A model generated the notes under the pieces. That model was given only the letters and a program-made list of their open reading frames with translations, had not been told where the DNA came from and ran no database searches. DNA of 42,574 nucleotides from an uncultured Ruminococcus sp. (lineage in GTDB: Bacteria > Bacillota > Clostridia > Lachnospirales > Lachnospiraceae), in assembly GCA_946494335.1 (NCBI GenBank), contig CAMMBV010000032.1, positions 1 to 42,574 of the forward strand, written 5' to 3'. Shown here piece by piece: positions 1 to 7,774 of the stretch. A program made the translations under genes and the position numbers. The stretch's first letter is position 1. The number at the start of each line of letters is the position of its first letter.

Positions 1-42
1 AAGCAAAACTCATGTATCGTCCTAATAGATAAATACCAAAAT

Positions 43-378
43 ATGCGGAAGAACCTTTATGTGGCGGAACAGCTGGCGCCTTTGGGAGAGGTCCGATACA
101 TTCCCATGATGGGCGGATGGCTGTTTTATTATCGTGAGAAACTGATTGGCGGCATATACGAAGACGGGTTTGCCGTAAAAGATACCGCAGCTTCCAGAAG
201 GTTTATGCCGGACTGCAGGGAAGAGGTATGGGAACATACTCCGGCGGCGCTGCTTCCCTGCACGATTTTGGAAGATGGGGAGAAATTGTGTCAGATGGTC
301 AGGGAGATGTATCCGGAACTTCCGGAGCCGAAAGCAAAAAAGCCTGGAAAAAGAAGGAGGTCTTTGGATGGCATTTGA
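43..378 (+). CDS. TfoX N-terminal domain-like protein, possibly 5'-truncated by the window edge
   Basis: The translation resembles the TfoX/Sxy N-terminal domain family: VRYIPMMGGWLFYY, then GGIYEDGFAVKD, and a basic C-terminal tail (PKAKKPGKRRR). These are usually small stand-alone proteins of about 100-120 residues with no established enzymatic role; the full-length TfoX of gamma-proteobacteria regulates competence, which cannot be assumed here. The frame stays open to base 1 without a stop and no clear ribosome binding site precedes the ATG at 43, so the real start may lie outside the window. The last codons overlap the next gene by 11 bases, which suggests co-transcription and coupled translation. 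Confidence 0.65.
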   Translation: MRKNLYVAEQLAPLGEVRYIPMMGGWLFYYREKLIGGIYEDGFAVKDTAASRRFMPDCREEVWEHTPAALLPCTILEDGEKLCQMVREMYPELPEPKAKKPGKRRRSLDGI

Positions 379-1000
379 TTATAAGAAAGAGTATAAAGAA
401 TTTTATCTTCCGGGGAAACAGCCGCAGATTGTAGAGATTCCAAAGATGAACTTTATTGCAGTCCGGGGGAAAGGGGATCCAAACGAAGAAGGAGGAGCCT
501 ATAAGGAATCCATCGGACTGCTGTACGGGATTGCTTTTACCATTAAGATGAGTAAGAAAGGAAGCCGTGAGATCCAGGGATATTATGATTATGTGGTGCC
601 TCCGCTGGAAGGTTTCTGGCGGCAGGAAGGCATCGAGGGAATTGACTATGGAAGAAAAGAAGAATTTCAGTGGATTTCCGTGATCCGTCTGCCGGATTTT
701 GTGAAAAAGGCGGATTTTGACTGGGCGGTTTGGGAGGCAGAGACAAAAAAGAAGCAGGATTTTTCGAAAGTGGAGTTCCTCACAATAGAGGAAGGACTGT
801 GTGTTCAGTGCATGCATATCGGAGCTTTTGATGAAGAACCCAAGACAGTTGCTCTGATGGATGCCTTTCTCAAAGAAAAGGGATATGTAAATGATTTTTC
901 CAATGAACGGATGCATCATGAAATCTATCTTTCGGATGCCAGACGTATCCCGCCGGAAAGATGGAGGACAGTAATCCGGCATCCGGTAAAAAAGATATGA
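368..1000 (+). CDS. GyrI-like small-molecule-binding domain protein
   Basis: A 210-residue protein. The ATG at 368 is chosen over an upstream in-frame codon because GGAGG at about 356-360 is well spaced from it and the protein then begins MAFDYKKEYKEFY as in the family. It contains the pattern of the GyrI-like (SOUL/AraC effector-binding) fold: VEIPKMNFIAVRGKGDPN near the start, then LYGIAFTIKM, GYYDYVVPPLEGFW and a C-terminal HHEIYLSDARRIPPERWRTVIRHPV. Such stand-alone domains bind small hydrophobic molecules and some hydrolyse cyclopropanes; the ligand here is unknown. It follows the TfoX-like gene with overlapping ends, so the two probably form an operon that stops at the terminator downstream. 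Confidence 0.75.
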   Translation: MAFDYKKEYKEFYLPGKQPQIVEIPKMNFIAVRGKGDPNEEGGAYKESIGLLYGIAFTIKMSKKGSREIQGYYDYVVPPLEGFWRQEGIEGIDYGRKEEFQWISVIRLPDFVKKADFDWAVWEAETKKKQDFSKVEFLTIEEGLCVQCMHIGAFDEEPKTVALMDAFLKEKGYVNDFSNERMHHEIYLSDARRIPPERWRTVIRHPVKKI

Positions 1001-1041
1001 TGTACCGTCGTGCCCTGAAAATAATAATTTAAAGAGACAGA

Positions 1042-1069
1042 CCGGCCGCAAAAAAGCGGCCGGCTTTTT
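1042..1069 (+). terminator. Rho-independent terminator after the GyrI-like gene
   Basis: The arms CCGGCCGC (1042-1049) and GCGGCCGG (1056-1063) are perfectly complementary around an A-rich loop, and a run of five T follows. It closes the TfoX-like/GyrI-like operon and separates it from recD2. Confidence 0.9.
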
Positions 1070-1159
1070 CTGCATGCAGTCAAAAAGAAAAGCCAATAGT
1101 GAAAAGAATACAGGGGGATGTTATAATAGACAGAAGATAAAGAAAGGAGCGGCGGGACA

Positions 1160-3649
1160 GTGGAGCATCTGCGTTGTGTTGTGGAAAGAATTACATATCA
1201 AAATCCGGAGAATGGTTATTCTGTGATCAAAGCGGCCGCAAAAAATTATCGGGATCTGGTCACTGTGGTGGGAGTGATGCCCGATACGCATGTGGGTGCT
1301 GTACTGTCCCTGGAAGGTTTCTGGAAAACGGATGCAAAATATGGCCGACAGTTTTCTGTGGAAAAATTTGAGGAAACGCTTCCGGCTACTGTCTATGGAA
1401 TCGAAAAATATCTGGGATCAGGGCTGATAAAAGGCATAGGACCCAGATTTGCAAAGCGCATTGTCCAGAAGTTTGGAAAAGATACGCTGGATGTGATCGA
1501 GGAGAATCCGGAGTTGCTTATACAGGTGGAAGGGATAGGAAAGATCCGGGTGGAACGCATCCAAAAAAGCTGGCAGGAGCAAAAGGAAATCAAAAACATC
1601 ATGCTCTTTTTGCAGGATCATGGGGTCAGCACATCCCATGCAACGAAGATTTTCAAAACCTACGGCAGTGACAGCATTGGGGTGGTGAGAGAGAATCCTT
1701 ACCGGCTGGCGGATGATATCTGGGGTATCGGATTTAAGACAGCGGATATGATCGCAGAAAAACTGGGTATGGAAAAAGAGCGGTTTATCCGGCTGCGAAG
1801 CGGTATCATCTACACTTTAAACAAGCTGGCAGAAGAAGGGCACTGCTTTGCGCTGCGGCAGCAGCTGATTGACAAGGCGTCAGGGCTGCTGGAGGTGGAT
1901 GCACCAAAACTTGAGATAACTTTAGATGAAATGCTGCGAACGGAAGATGTGATACGGGATGAGGAAGCAATTTACCTTCCGCCTTTTTATTATTCGGAAA
2001 CCGGATGTGCCAGAGAACTGCTTCGCCTTCTGGGAGCAGGCAGCAGGATAAAGATGGATGCGCAGAGTATTCTGCATAAAGTTACAGATCATACGGCGGT
2101 GTCTTATGATGAAATCCAGCTGAAAGCCATAAAAACAGCGGTCAGTTCCAAAGTTATGGTTATGACGGGGGGACCCGGTACCGGGAAAACCACCACTGCC
2201 ATGGGTATTATTTCCGCCTGTCATCTTGCCGGCTGCCGCATTATTCTTGCTGCTCCCACAGGGCGTGCAGCGAAAAGACTGTCGGAATCCGCAGGGATGG
2301 AGGCCAAAACCATTCACCGTCTGCTGGAATACAAACCGCCGGAGGGATATCAGAAAAATGAAGAAAACCCTTTGGAGGGAGATGTGCTGATTCTGGATGA
2401 GTGTTCCATGATCGATGTGATTTTGATGTACAATCTTTTAAAGGCCATGCCGGATCATATGTCCCTGATTATGATAGGCGATACCGACCAGCTTCCCAGC
2501 GTGGGAGCCGGAAATGTACTGAAGGATATCATATCCTCCGGGAGGATTCCCGTAGTCAGGCTTACACGGATTTTTCGCCAGGTTCAGGGCAGCCGGATTA
2601 TCATGAATGCACACCGGATCAATAAAGGGGAAGCCATTGATATGCGCGGCGGCAGGGATTCTGATTTTTTCTTTGCATCCAAAGACAGTGATGAGGAAGT
2701 GCAAAATACACTGGTACAATACTGTACGAAAAATCTTCCCCGTTATTATCATGTGGATCCCATGCGTGATATCCAGGTGCTGACGCCCATGCAGAGAGGA
2801 ATCTGCGGGGCGGCCAACCTGAATCAGGTGCTGCAGGAGGCTATGAATCCCACAGATATTCTTCTTAGAAGGGGCGGCACGCAGTACCGGCTCAAGGACA
2901 AGGTAATGCAGATACGCAATGATTATGATAAAGAAGTTTTTAATGGGGATATCGGTGTGATCTCCGGCGTGAATATGGAGGAGCGGGAACTGACGGTAAA
3001 TTATGACGGCAGGGAAGTGGTTTATGACATCAGTGAACTGGACGAATTGTCCCTGGCTTACGCAGTTACCATCCACAAGGCTCAGGGAAGCGAATATCCT
3101 ATCGTGGTCATGCCTTTTACCATGAGCCATTATGTTATGCTTCAGAGAAATCTTCTTTATACCGGTGTTACCAGGGCGAAAAAGATTCTGGTTATGCTGG
3201 GGCAGCGAAAAGCGGTTTTCTACGCTGTGAGAAATGAAAAAACCACATCCAGGAATACAAAGCTTTCTGTAAGGCTGGCACAGAGCGGCCAGGCGCTTTC
3301 AGAAATGGAAAAATTATTTTTGCGGCTGTCAAAATCGCAGTTCAGAAGCGGTTTTGCTTTGAGAGAAAAGGAACGGGCTTATGTTGAAGAAAAAGGAATG
3401 GAAACCATATGTAGTCATGCCCGGGATATTATAAGGCAGAGGCTGGCTCCGGCGCAGCCTCCCAATGATGGAAAGCAGACTCCCATGAAAGGGCATCCGG
3501 TTTTTATTGCGCAGCATGCGACCGGTACCTGCTGTCGGGGCTGCCTGGAAAAATGGCATAAGATTCCAAAAGAGCGGCAGTTGTCGGAACAGGAGCAGGA
3601 ATATGTGGTAAAAGTTATTCTGGAGTGGATCAGACGGCAGATAAAGTGA
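1160..3649 (+). CDS. recD2: RecD2-family SF1 DNA helicase with a C-terminal DUF4186 domain
   Basis: RecD-like 5'-3' DNA helicase of the RecBC-independent RecD2 type. Three helix-hairpin-helix-like motifs occur in the N-terminal part (IKGIGPRFAKRI, VEGIGKIRVERI, IWGIGFKTADMI), Walker A is GGPGTGKTTT at about residues 337-346, motif II is LILDECSMI around 410-418, and the UvrD-like tail has YAVTIHKAQGSEYPIVV and TRAKKIL. RecD2 proteins usually end near residue 720-740; here the frame continues with about 114 residues (from about 716) that look like a whole DUF4186 protein: KSQFRSGF, NDGKQTPMKGHPVFIAQHAT, CCRGCLEKWHKIPK. The start is GTG at 1160, preceded by AAAGGAG. A TATAAT box lies at 1122-1127, but its -35 is poor. 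Helicase assignment is firm; the function of the added domain is unknown. Confidence 0.93.
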   Translation: MEHLRCVVERITYQNPENGYSVIKAAAKNYRDLVTVVGVMPDTHVGAVLSLEGFWKTDAKYGRQFSVEKFEETLPATVYGIEKYLGSGLIKGIGPRFAKRIVQKFGKDTLDVIEENPELLIQVEGIGKIRVERIQKSWQEQKEIKNIMLFLQDHGVSTSHATKIFKTYGSDSIGVVRENPYRLADDIWGIGFKTADMIAEKLGMEKERFIRLRSGIIYTLNKLAEEGHCFALRQQLIDKASGLLEVDAPKLEITLDEMLRTEDVIRDEEAIYLPPFYYSETGCARELLRLLGAGSRIKMDAQSILHKVTDHTAVSYDEIQLKAIKTAVSSKVMVMTGGPGTGKTTTAMGIISACHLAGCRIILAAPTGRAAKRLSESAGMEAKTIHRLLEYKPPEGYQKNEENPLEGDVLILDECSMIDVILMYNLLKAMPDHMSLIMIGDTDQLPSVGAGNVLKDIISSGRIPVVRLTRIFRQVQGSRIIMNAHRINKGEAIDMRGGRDSDFFFASKDSDEEVQNTLVQYCTKNLPRYYHVDPMRDIQVLTPMQRGICGAANLNQVLQEAMNPTDILLRRGGTQYRLKDKVMQIRNDYDKEVFNGDIGVISGVNMEERELTVNYDGREVVYDISELDELSLAYAVTIHKAQGSEYPIVVMPFTMSHYVMLQRNLLYTGVTRAKKILVMLGQRKAVFYAVRNEKTTSRNTKLSVRLAQSGQALSEMEKLFLRLSKSQFRSGFALREKERAYVEEKGMETICSHARDIIRQRLAPAQPPNDGKQTPMKGHPVFIAQHATGTCCRGCLEKWHKIPKERQLSEQEQEYVVKVILEWIRRQIK

Positions 3650-3689
3650 GGAAAAACCTGATTATATTTTGCATTTGAGGAACGATAAA

Positions 3690-5615
3690 ATGAGAGCAGA
3701 AAAAAGTGATATAAATACGGTTGCAGTCCTGGAAGCAGGAATCGGTGCGTTATCCCTGGGATTTAAGCAGGCAGGATTTCAGGTGAAGGCAGCCTTTGAA
3801 AAAAATAAAAGATCCATAGATATTTATAAACGCAATCTTAATGATGAAATCTATGAACTCGATTTACAGGAATTATCTCCAAAGGAAATTCCCGGGACGG
3901 ATGTGATTGCTGCAGATTTGACGAACATGCCCATATTTAAGGCGGCGGGTGGTGTTCGTTCAGGAGAATCTCTTAGAAAAGGTATGTATTTGGAAAAAGT
4001 ATATGAGATCATGAAAATAAATGCCCCGAAGATATTTTTCCTTGTACTGCCGGTATCAATATATAGAACACCTGTCTGGTCAGAATTCTTAGAGAAATTG
4101 TCCGATTTAAATTATCAGTCCCAATGGAGAGTTATCAGTACCAGAGAGTTGACGGGATTTCCAGTGACAGAAAAGAGAGTCTATCTGATTGGAAGCAGAC
4201 GATCAGAGCGCCCGGTTACATTTCCGGAAGCAGTAGAAGAGGAGGAAGTGATTCCGATTGAGAAGTTTACAGATCATGGAAATGAAGATGATTGGTATTA
4301 CAGGATTGATCGTGAAAACATTCAGGAAACTACCAATGACGATTGCTTCCTTTGCTGGAGAAGAGATAAATATGTGGAACGGCCTTATGCCGACTGGAAT
4401 TTGATAAAGACCGCGTTGGTACGGGTCGATGGAAAAATTCATAAACTGACGCATCATGAAATGGCAAAGCTGAAAGGATTTCCGGATGAATTCAAATTAG
4501 AGCTGACGAACAAAGCATGGCTTTACCGGGCTTTGGCATATGCGCCCAACGTGCTTGCGGTCAGACGCGTGGCAGAGTGTCTGAAAGACAGCCTGACACA
4601 GACGCACCTTCAGAAAATGCAGGTGCCGGGACGGAAATTTGAAAAGTTGTTTGAAGATTATCTCAGACGGCGGGATGGGATATTAAAAATGGGCATAGAT
4701 CAAGATTCGGATAGCGGCTTTGACATGATCTATTCCTATGGAGATTCAGCCTATTGTTTTCAAGTGAAATATTACAGCAGTGATTTTGGAATGGAGCGCA
4801 GTCTGCGCGGACTCTGCGGTTACATGTCTAAAAATAGAAATATGGAAAGATACAGGCAGATACTGGTAACGGCCAATATCGTGAGGGATGATATAAAGAA
4901 GTCATGCCGTGACGAGTTTGGGGTAGCTGTATGGGATGTAAAAAATCTTCTCTGGCTTTTTGATGAATTTGCGGAGATCAAAAATGAATTTGTTGCACTC
5001 TTAAATTACTCCATCGAATCCATCCGGCCGGAAGAACCGGTTCCACAGATTTTCAATAAAAAAGAAGAAAAGCCGGAACATCTCAGCCTGAAAGAAAAAC
5101 TGCGAAGAATAAAACCAGGGAAAGAAGAATATCAGCAGTACGAAGAGCTCTGCGTGGAGATTCTAAAGTATGTTATGGGTGATTACCTGACTTTGTGGAA
5201 TGTCCAGGAAAAAACGGATAACGGTATGTATCGTTTTGATCTGTGCTGCAAGATAAAAAACGGAGTGGACGAGGACTTTTTCAATACAGTACGGCAGTAC
5301 TTCAACACAAAATATATCGTTTTTGAATTTAAAAATTATAACGATCAAATTACACAAAAAGAAATTTATACGACAGAAAAATATTTATATGAGAAAGCGC
5401 TGCGCAGAGTCGCAGTAATCATCTCAAGGAAGGGAGCAAGCGGCAGCGCTCTCGCCGCAGCCCGGGGCAGTCTGAGAGAGACCGGAAAATTGATCCTCTG
5501 TCTGTCCGATGACGATTTGATGGACCTGATTGATATGAAAGATAAAAATGAACAATCCACAGGAAGCTTTTTTGAAGCGATGTTGGATGATATCTTGATT
5601 CACCTGGAGAAGTAA
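3690..5615 (+). CDS. Catalytically degenerate C5-methyltransferase-like protein fused to two PD-(D/E)XK nuclease-like domains
   Basis: A 641-residue protein in three parts. Residues about 10-305 follow the DNA cytosine-C5 methyltransferase plan: motif I LEAGIGALSLGFKQAGF (14-30), a motif VIII-like VTEKRVYLIGSR (159-170) and a C-terminal THHEMAKLKGFPDEF (254-268). The catalytic PCQ motif is replaced by DLTNMPIF (76-83), the ENV motif by VLPV (119-122), and the GNAV-type motif by LAYAPNV. Residues about 312-425 look like an Mrr-type nuclease: GRKFEKLFEDYL, GFD (343-345), QVK (358-360). Residues about 478-615 carry a second: YEELCVEIL, RFDL (515-518), FEFKN (545-549). ATG 3690 is chosen because GAGGAA precedes it; an in-frame TTG at 3669 has no such site. 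Likely a DNA-recognising restriction or defence nuclease; methyl transfer is unlikely. It follows recD2 by 40 bases. Confidence 0.7.
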   Translation: MRAEKSDINTVAVLEAGIGALSLGFKQAGFQVKAAFEKNKRSIDIYKRNLNDEIYELDLQELSPKEIPGTDVIAADLTNMPIFKAAGGVRSGESLRKGMYLEKVYEIMKINAPKIFFLVLPVSIYRTPVWSEFLEKLSDLNYQSQWRVISTRELTGFPVTEKRVYLIGSRRSERPVTFPEAVEEEEVIPIEKFTDHGNEDDWYYRIDRENIQETTNDDCFLCWRRDKYVERPYADWNLIKTALVRVDGKIHKLTHHEMAKLKGFPDEFKLELTNKAWLYRALAYAPNVLAVRRVAECLKDSLTQTHLQKMQVPGRKFEKLFEDYLRRRDGILKMGIDQDSDSGFDMIYSYGDSAYCFQVKYYSSDFGMERSLRGLCGYMSKNRNMERYRQILVTANIVRDDIKKSCRDEFGVAVWDVKNLLWLFDEFAEIKNEFVALLNYSIESIRPEEPVPQIFNKKEEKPEHLSLKEKLRRIKPGKEEYQQYEELCVEILKYVMGDYLTLWNVQEKTDNGMYRFDLCCKIKNGVDEDFFNTVRQYFNTKYIVFEFKNYNDQITQKEIYTTEKYLYEKALRRVAVIISRKGASGSALAAARGSLRETGKLILCLSDDDLMDLIDMKDKNEQSTGSFFEAMLDDILIHLEK

Positions 5616-5629
5616 GGCCAAAACCTTAC
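5612..5629 (+). other. Hairpin overlapping the stop codon of the nuclease fusion gene
   Basis: GTAAGG (5612-5617) and CCTTAC (5624-5629) form a perfect six-pair stem over a six-base loop, and the TAA stop lies inside the left arm. There is no T run, so it is not a standard terminator; it may protect the mRNA end or be chance. Confidence 0.35.
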
Positions 5630-5646
5630 CGAAAGTGAGGTTATAT

Positions 5647-6063
5647 ATGGGAAGTTAAAATAATAATGCGCTTTTTTATACATGCAGTCTGATTGAATAT
5701 ATTGGCCGCAGTATAAAGCGGACAAGATGTGAGGTAACAGACTGTCTGGGAAAAGACAGAATTCAAAGGATTTACGAGTATGCCGATGTGTTTCATTGTG
5801 AGCCGATTGAGAAAACAGCAGACGAGTTTATGGAAGAAGCAAGTATGACGGATGGAAGCTTTGACAATGTGCGGGAATGCAGGTACACTGTTCCGGGGTA
5901 CTGGGATATCGGGGAGGTCTATGAAAGACTGATAGAAGATATTTATGAAGACGAAAATGTGATAGATGGGATATGGGAGATATACCATTCCTGGATTGAT
6001 TCGCTGGAGTCAGATGCAGCAAGGATAATAAGTACGCCCATCTTGACAGTCCGAATTATGTAA
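5647..6063 (+). pseudogene. Conserved clostridial hypothetical protein, interrupted by a stop at codon 4
   Basis: A GTGAGG site at about 5635-5640 sits at proper distance from ATG 5647, but the fourth codon is TAA (5656-5658). The same frame then runs uninterrupted as NNNALFYTCSLIEYIGR, ending near residue 138 with CRYTVPGYWDIGEVYERLI and IWEIYHSWIDS. That sequence resembles a small hypothetical protein I recall as common in clostridia, where the N-terminal segment is part of the protein. An internal ATG at 5788 would start mid-domain. The tail after YHSWIDS looks unlike the rest, and another frame from about 6020 reads SPNYVNYSNSEMDKNYRQYR, so a second frameshift is possible. The gene is probably dead, or expressed only as a fragment. 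Function unknown. Confidence 0.6.
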
Positions 6064-6127
6064 ATTATAGTAATAGTGAAATGGATAAAAATTATCGCCA
6101 ATATAGAGATTTGCGGAGAGAAAAATT

Positions 6128-7237
6128 ATGCTTATTGTTCGGCTTTTTATCGTACTGGAAATGTTATGTGTCAATATTGCTTCTGTTGAAGGTTTCTGCC
6201 GGAGAAAATACAATAGGGTCATCAGCCTTTTAGTGCTGGCGGCTTTCAGTGTGCTGTTTTTTGGCAGTATTATTTTCCTGTTTCCTCAATATGGTGACGG
6301 AAAACTGATGTTCCTGGGGCTTTTGTATCTGATTCCACTTTCGTTTCTGTATGAGAACAGTGTATTCCGGATGTTTATCATTATGTGCATGAACTGGGCG
6401 TATTCGTTGTTTGCGTTTGTGGCTGCTTTCCAGATCAGCAGGCTCCTTGGAGAAGTGAATTTGTATTTGAATATGCTGTTGATCCAGACGGGGATTTACG
6501 CCTTGACCATATATCCATTATTCAAATGGGCGATGCCGAAATTTATCTTTATTTTGGAAAATCTGGGAAAATACAACAGAGAATGTGTACGCTATTTTAA
6601 TCTGAACTGTGTTCTGCAGTCGGCTACGATCGTTGTTTTAAATGTTGTATTTTTGGCAGAAGCGGGAAGTCCGGCGAAAATCCTTACGATCTTTTTCTTT
6701 TTTGGCACTACAATTCTTTCGTATGTCATGATCTACCATATTGTGTCGGATTCTGTCCGTATCCGTAAGTTGGAACAGGTTTCTTTGCGGGATGATCTTA
6801 CAGGACTGGCAAACCGTGTTTGTTTATTTGAGGATCTGCAGGAATTACGGAATGGAAAAGATATTTTTTCCATTCTTTTTATGGACCTTGATCGGTTTAA
6901 AGAAGTCAACGACACCCATGGACATGTTGTGGGGGATCAGTATCTGCGGCATTTTGCGAATATCTGCAGGGAGATTTTCAGGGATAGAGGAAAGGTATAC
7001 CGTTTCGGGGGAGACGAATTCGTTGTGCTTTGTCCGGGAAGCATACCGGAGGACAAGACAGAGGAGATTCGGGCTTGTCGGAGCTGGGAAACGGGAGCGC
7101 CGTGTCCTTTTAACCAGGTCAGCATAGGGGCCCTCGAGTGTCATCCGCCTTTTAAAGATGCAGATCGTCTGATGTACGAGGTGGATCAGAAAATGTATGA
7201 AATGAAGCTGAGGTCAAAGAAAGCTCGTCACCAATAG
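6128..7237 (+). CDS. Membrane-anchored GGDEF diguanylate cyclase
   Basis: A 369-residue protein. The N-terminal ~205 residues hold six or seven hydrophobic segments, the layout of a small integral-membrane sensor. The C-terminal GGDEF domain shows DDLTGLANR, FMDLDRFKEVNDTHGHVVGD and an intact RFGGDEF at residues 292-298, so synthesis of cyclic di-GMP from two GTP is expected. The position of the product-inhibition site (RxxD five residues before GGDEF) reads RDRG, so classical feedback inhibition is probably absent. The start ATG is preceded by GGAGAG at 6115-6120. It sits between broken genes of the accessory island; no EAL or PilZ partner is visible. Confidence 0.88.
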   Translation: MLIVRLFIVLEMLCVNIASVEGFCRRKYNRVISLLVLAAFSVLFFGSIIFLFPQYGDGKLMFLGLLYLIPLSFLYENSVFRMFIIMCMNWAYSLFAFVAAFQISRLLGEVNLYLNMLLIQTGIYALTIYPLFKWAMPKFIFILENLGKYNRECVRYFNLNCVLQSATIVVLNVVFLAEAGSPAKILTIFFFFGTTILSYVMIYHIVSDSVRIRKLEQVSLRDDLTGLANRVCLFEDLQELRNGKDIFSILFMDLDRFKEVNDTHGHVVGDQYLRHFANICREIFRDRGKVYRFGGDEFVVLCPGSIPEDKTEEIRACRSWETGAPCPFNQVSIGALECHPPFKDADRLMYEVDQKMYEMKLRSKKARHQ

Positions 7238-7245
7238 CTTCATGA

Positions 7246-7341
7246 CATTTGCTTCATAACCGGACATGGCATATCGGCGGGCATATTGATAGAACAAAGA
7301 AAAGCGAGCATTGAGGAGGTTTTCACAGAAAAGACCACTGC
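7246..7341 (+). pseudogene. Decayed 3' fragment of a second fic gene
   Basis: Bases 7251-7267 match 8553-8569 of the intact fic gene exactly over 17 bases, and similarity continues with substitutions and frameshifts up to ACAGAAAAGACCACTGC, the counterpart of the segment encoding AFTEKTTA. In one frame it reads LLHNRTWHIGG, in another RKASIEEVFTEKTTA. The triple KKANI repeat of the intact gene is reduced to one unit. It lies immediately downstream of the GGDEF gene. It is a remnant of a tandem fic duplication or of an independent fic copy. Confidence 0.75.
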
Positions 7342-7418
7342 CCTCAGCCTGCATATTTATTCATCTGTTTGAAATGCGGGTACATAGGTAAGAAAATGAT
7401 CGACCTGTAAAAAAACAG

Positions 7419-7774
7419 ATGGCGGCAAATGGAAGTCAGTTGAAGAGAATGGAACCTGTCATAAAGGATTTTATCATTTTTGGAGCATCCTTCGTAGAAG
7501 ATGGGGAAAAGAATCATGATATCTGTTTGTATTCAAGTCTGAATTAAAAGAAGAATTTTCGAGATGTTCTGCATGGGGCAATATAAAGAATATTGAAGTC
7601 CTTTCGGATGAAGAAATAAAAAACCTTCGGCAAGAACATTTCTTCCACAGCGGTTTTGCATTTGAACTTTCTCCGTGGGAGGAAGCGCTGGGATATGAGG
7701 TGGATGAATGCAGTGTGTCAAAATATATAGCAGTGAAACGATATATGGAAAATCAGAGAGGTGGTACTGAGTGA
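7419..7774 (+). pseudogene. Frameshifted small gene upstream of fic, weak nucleotidyltransferase resemblance
   Basis: Two frames join into one plausible protein of about 118 residues. From ATG 7419 the first reads MAANGSQLKRMEPVIKDF then IIFGASFVEDGEKNHDICLY and stops at 7545-7547; the second, from about 7532, reads FKSELKEEFSRCSAWGNIKN and continues to FHSGFAFELSPWEEALGYEV and IAVKRYMENQRGGTE, ending at 7774. The first piece loosely resembles the G-S-x10-D-x-D motif of minimal nucleotidyltransferases, but this is weak. No good ribosome binding site precedes ATG 7419. The stop overlaps the GTG start of fic by four bases, the arrangement of a coupled toxin-antitoxin-like pair. Probably inactivated by the frameshift near 7530-7546; a sequencing error cannot be excluded. 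Confidence 0.5.

Noticed and set aside
299-1096. 265-codon minus-strand frame
   Set aside because: Antisense to the GyrI-like gene and it reads through a terminator; no homology pattern.
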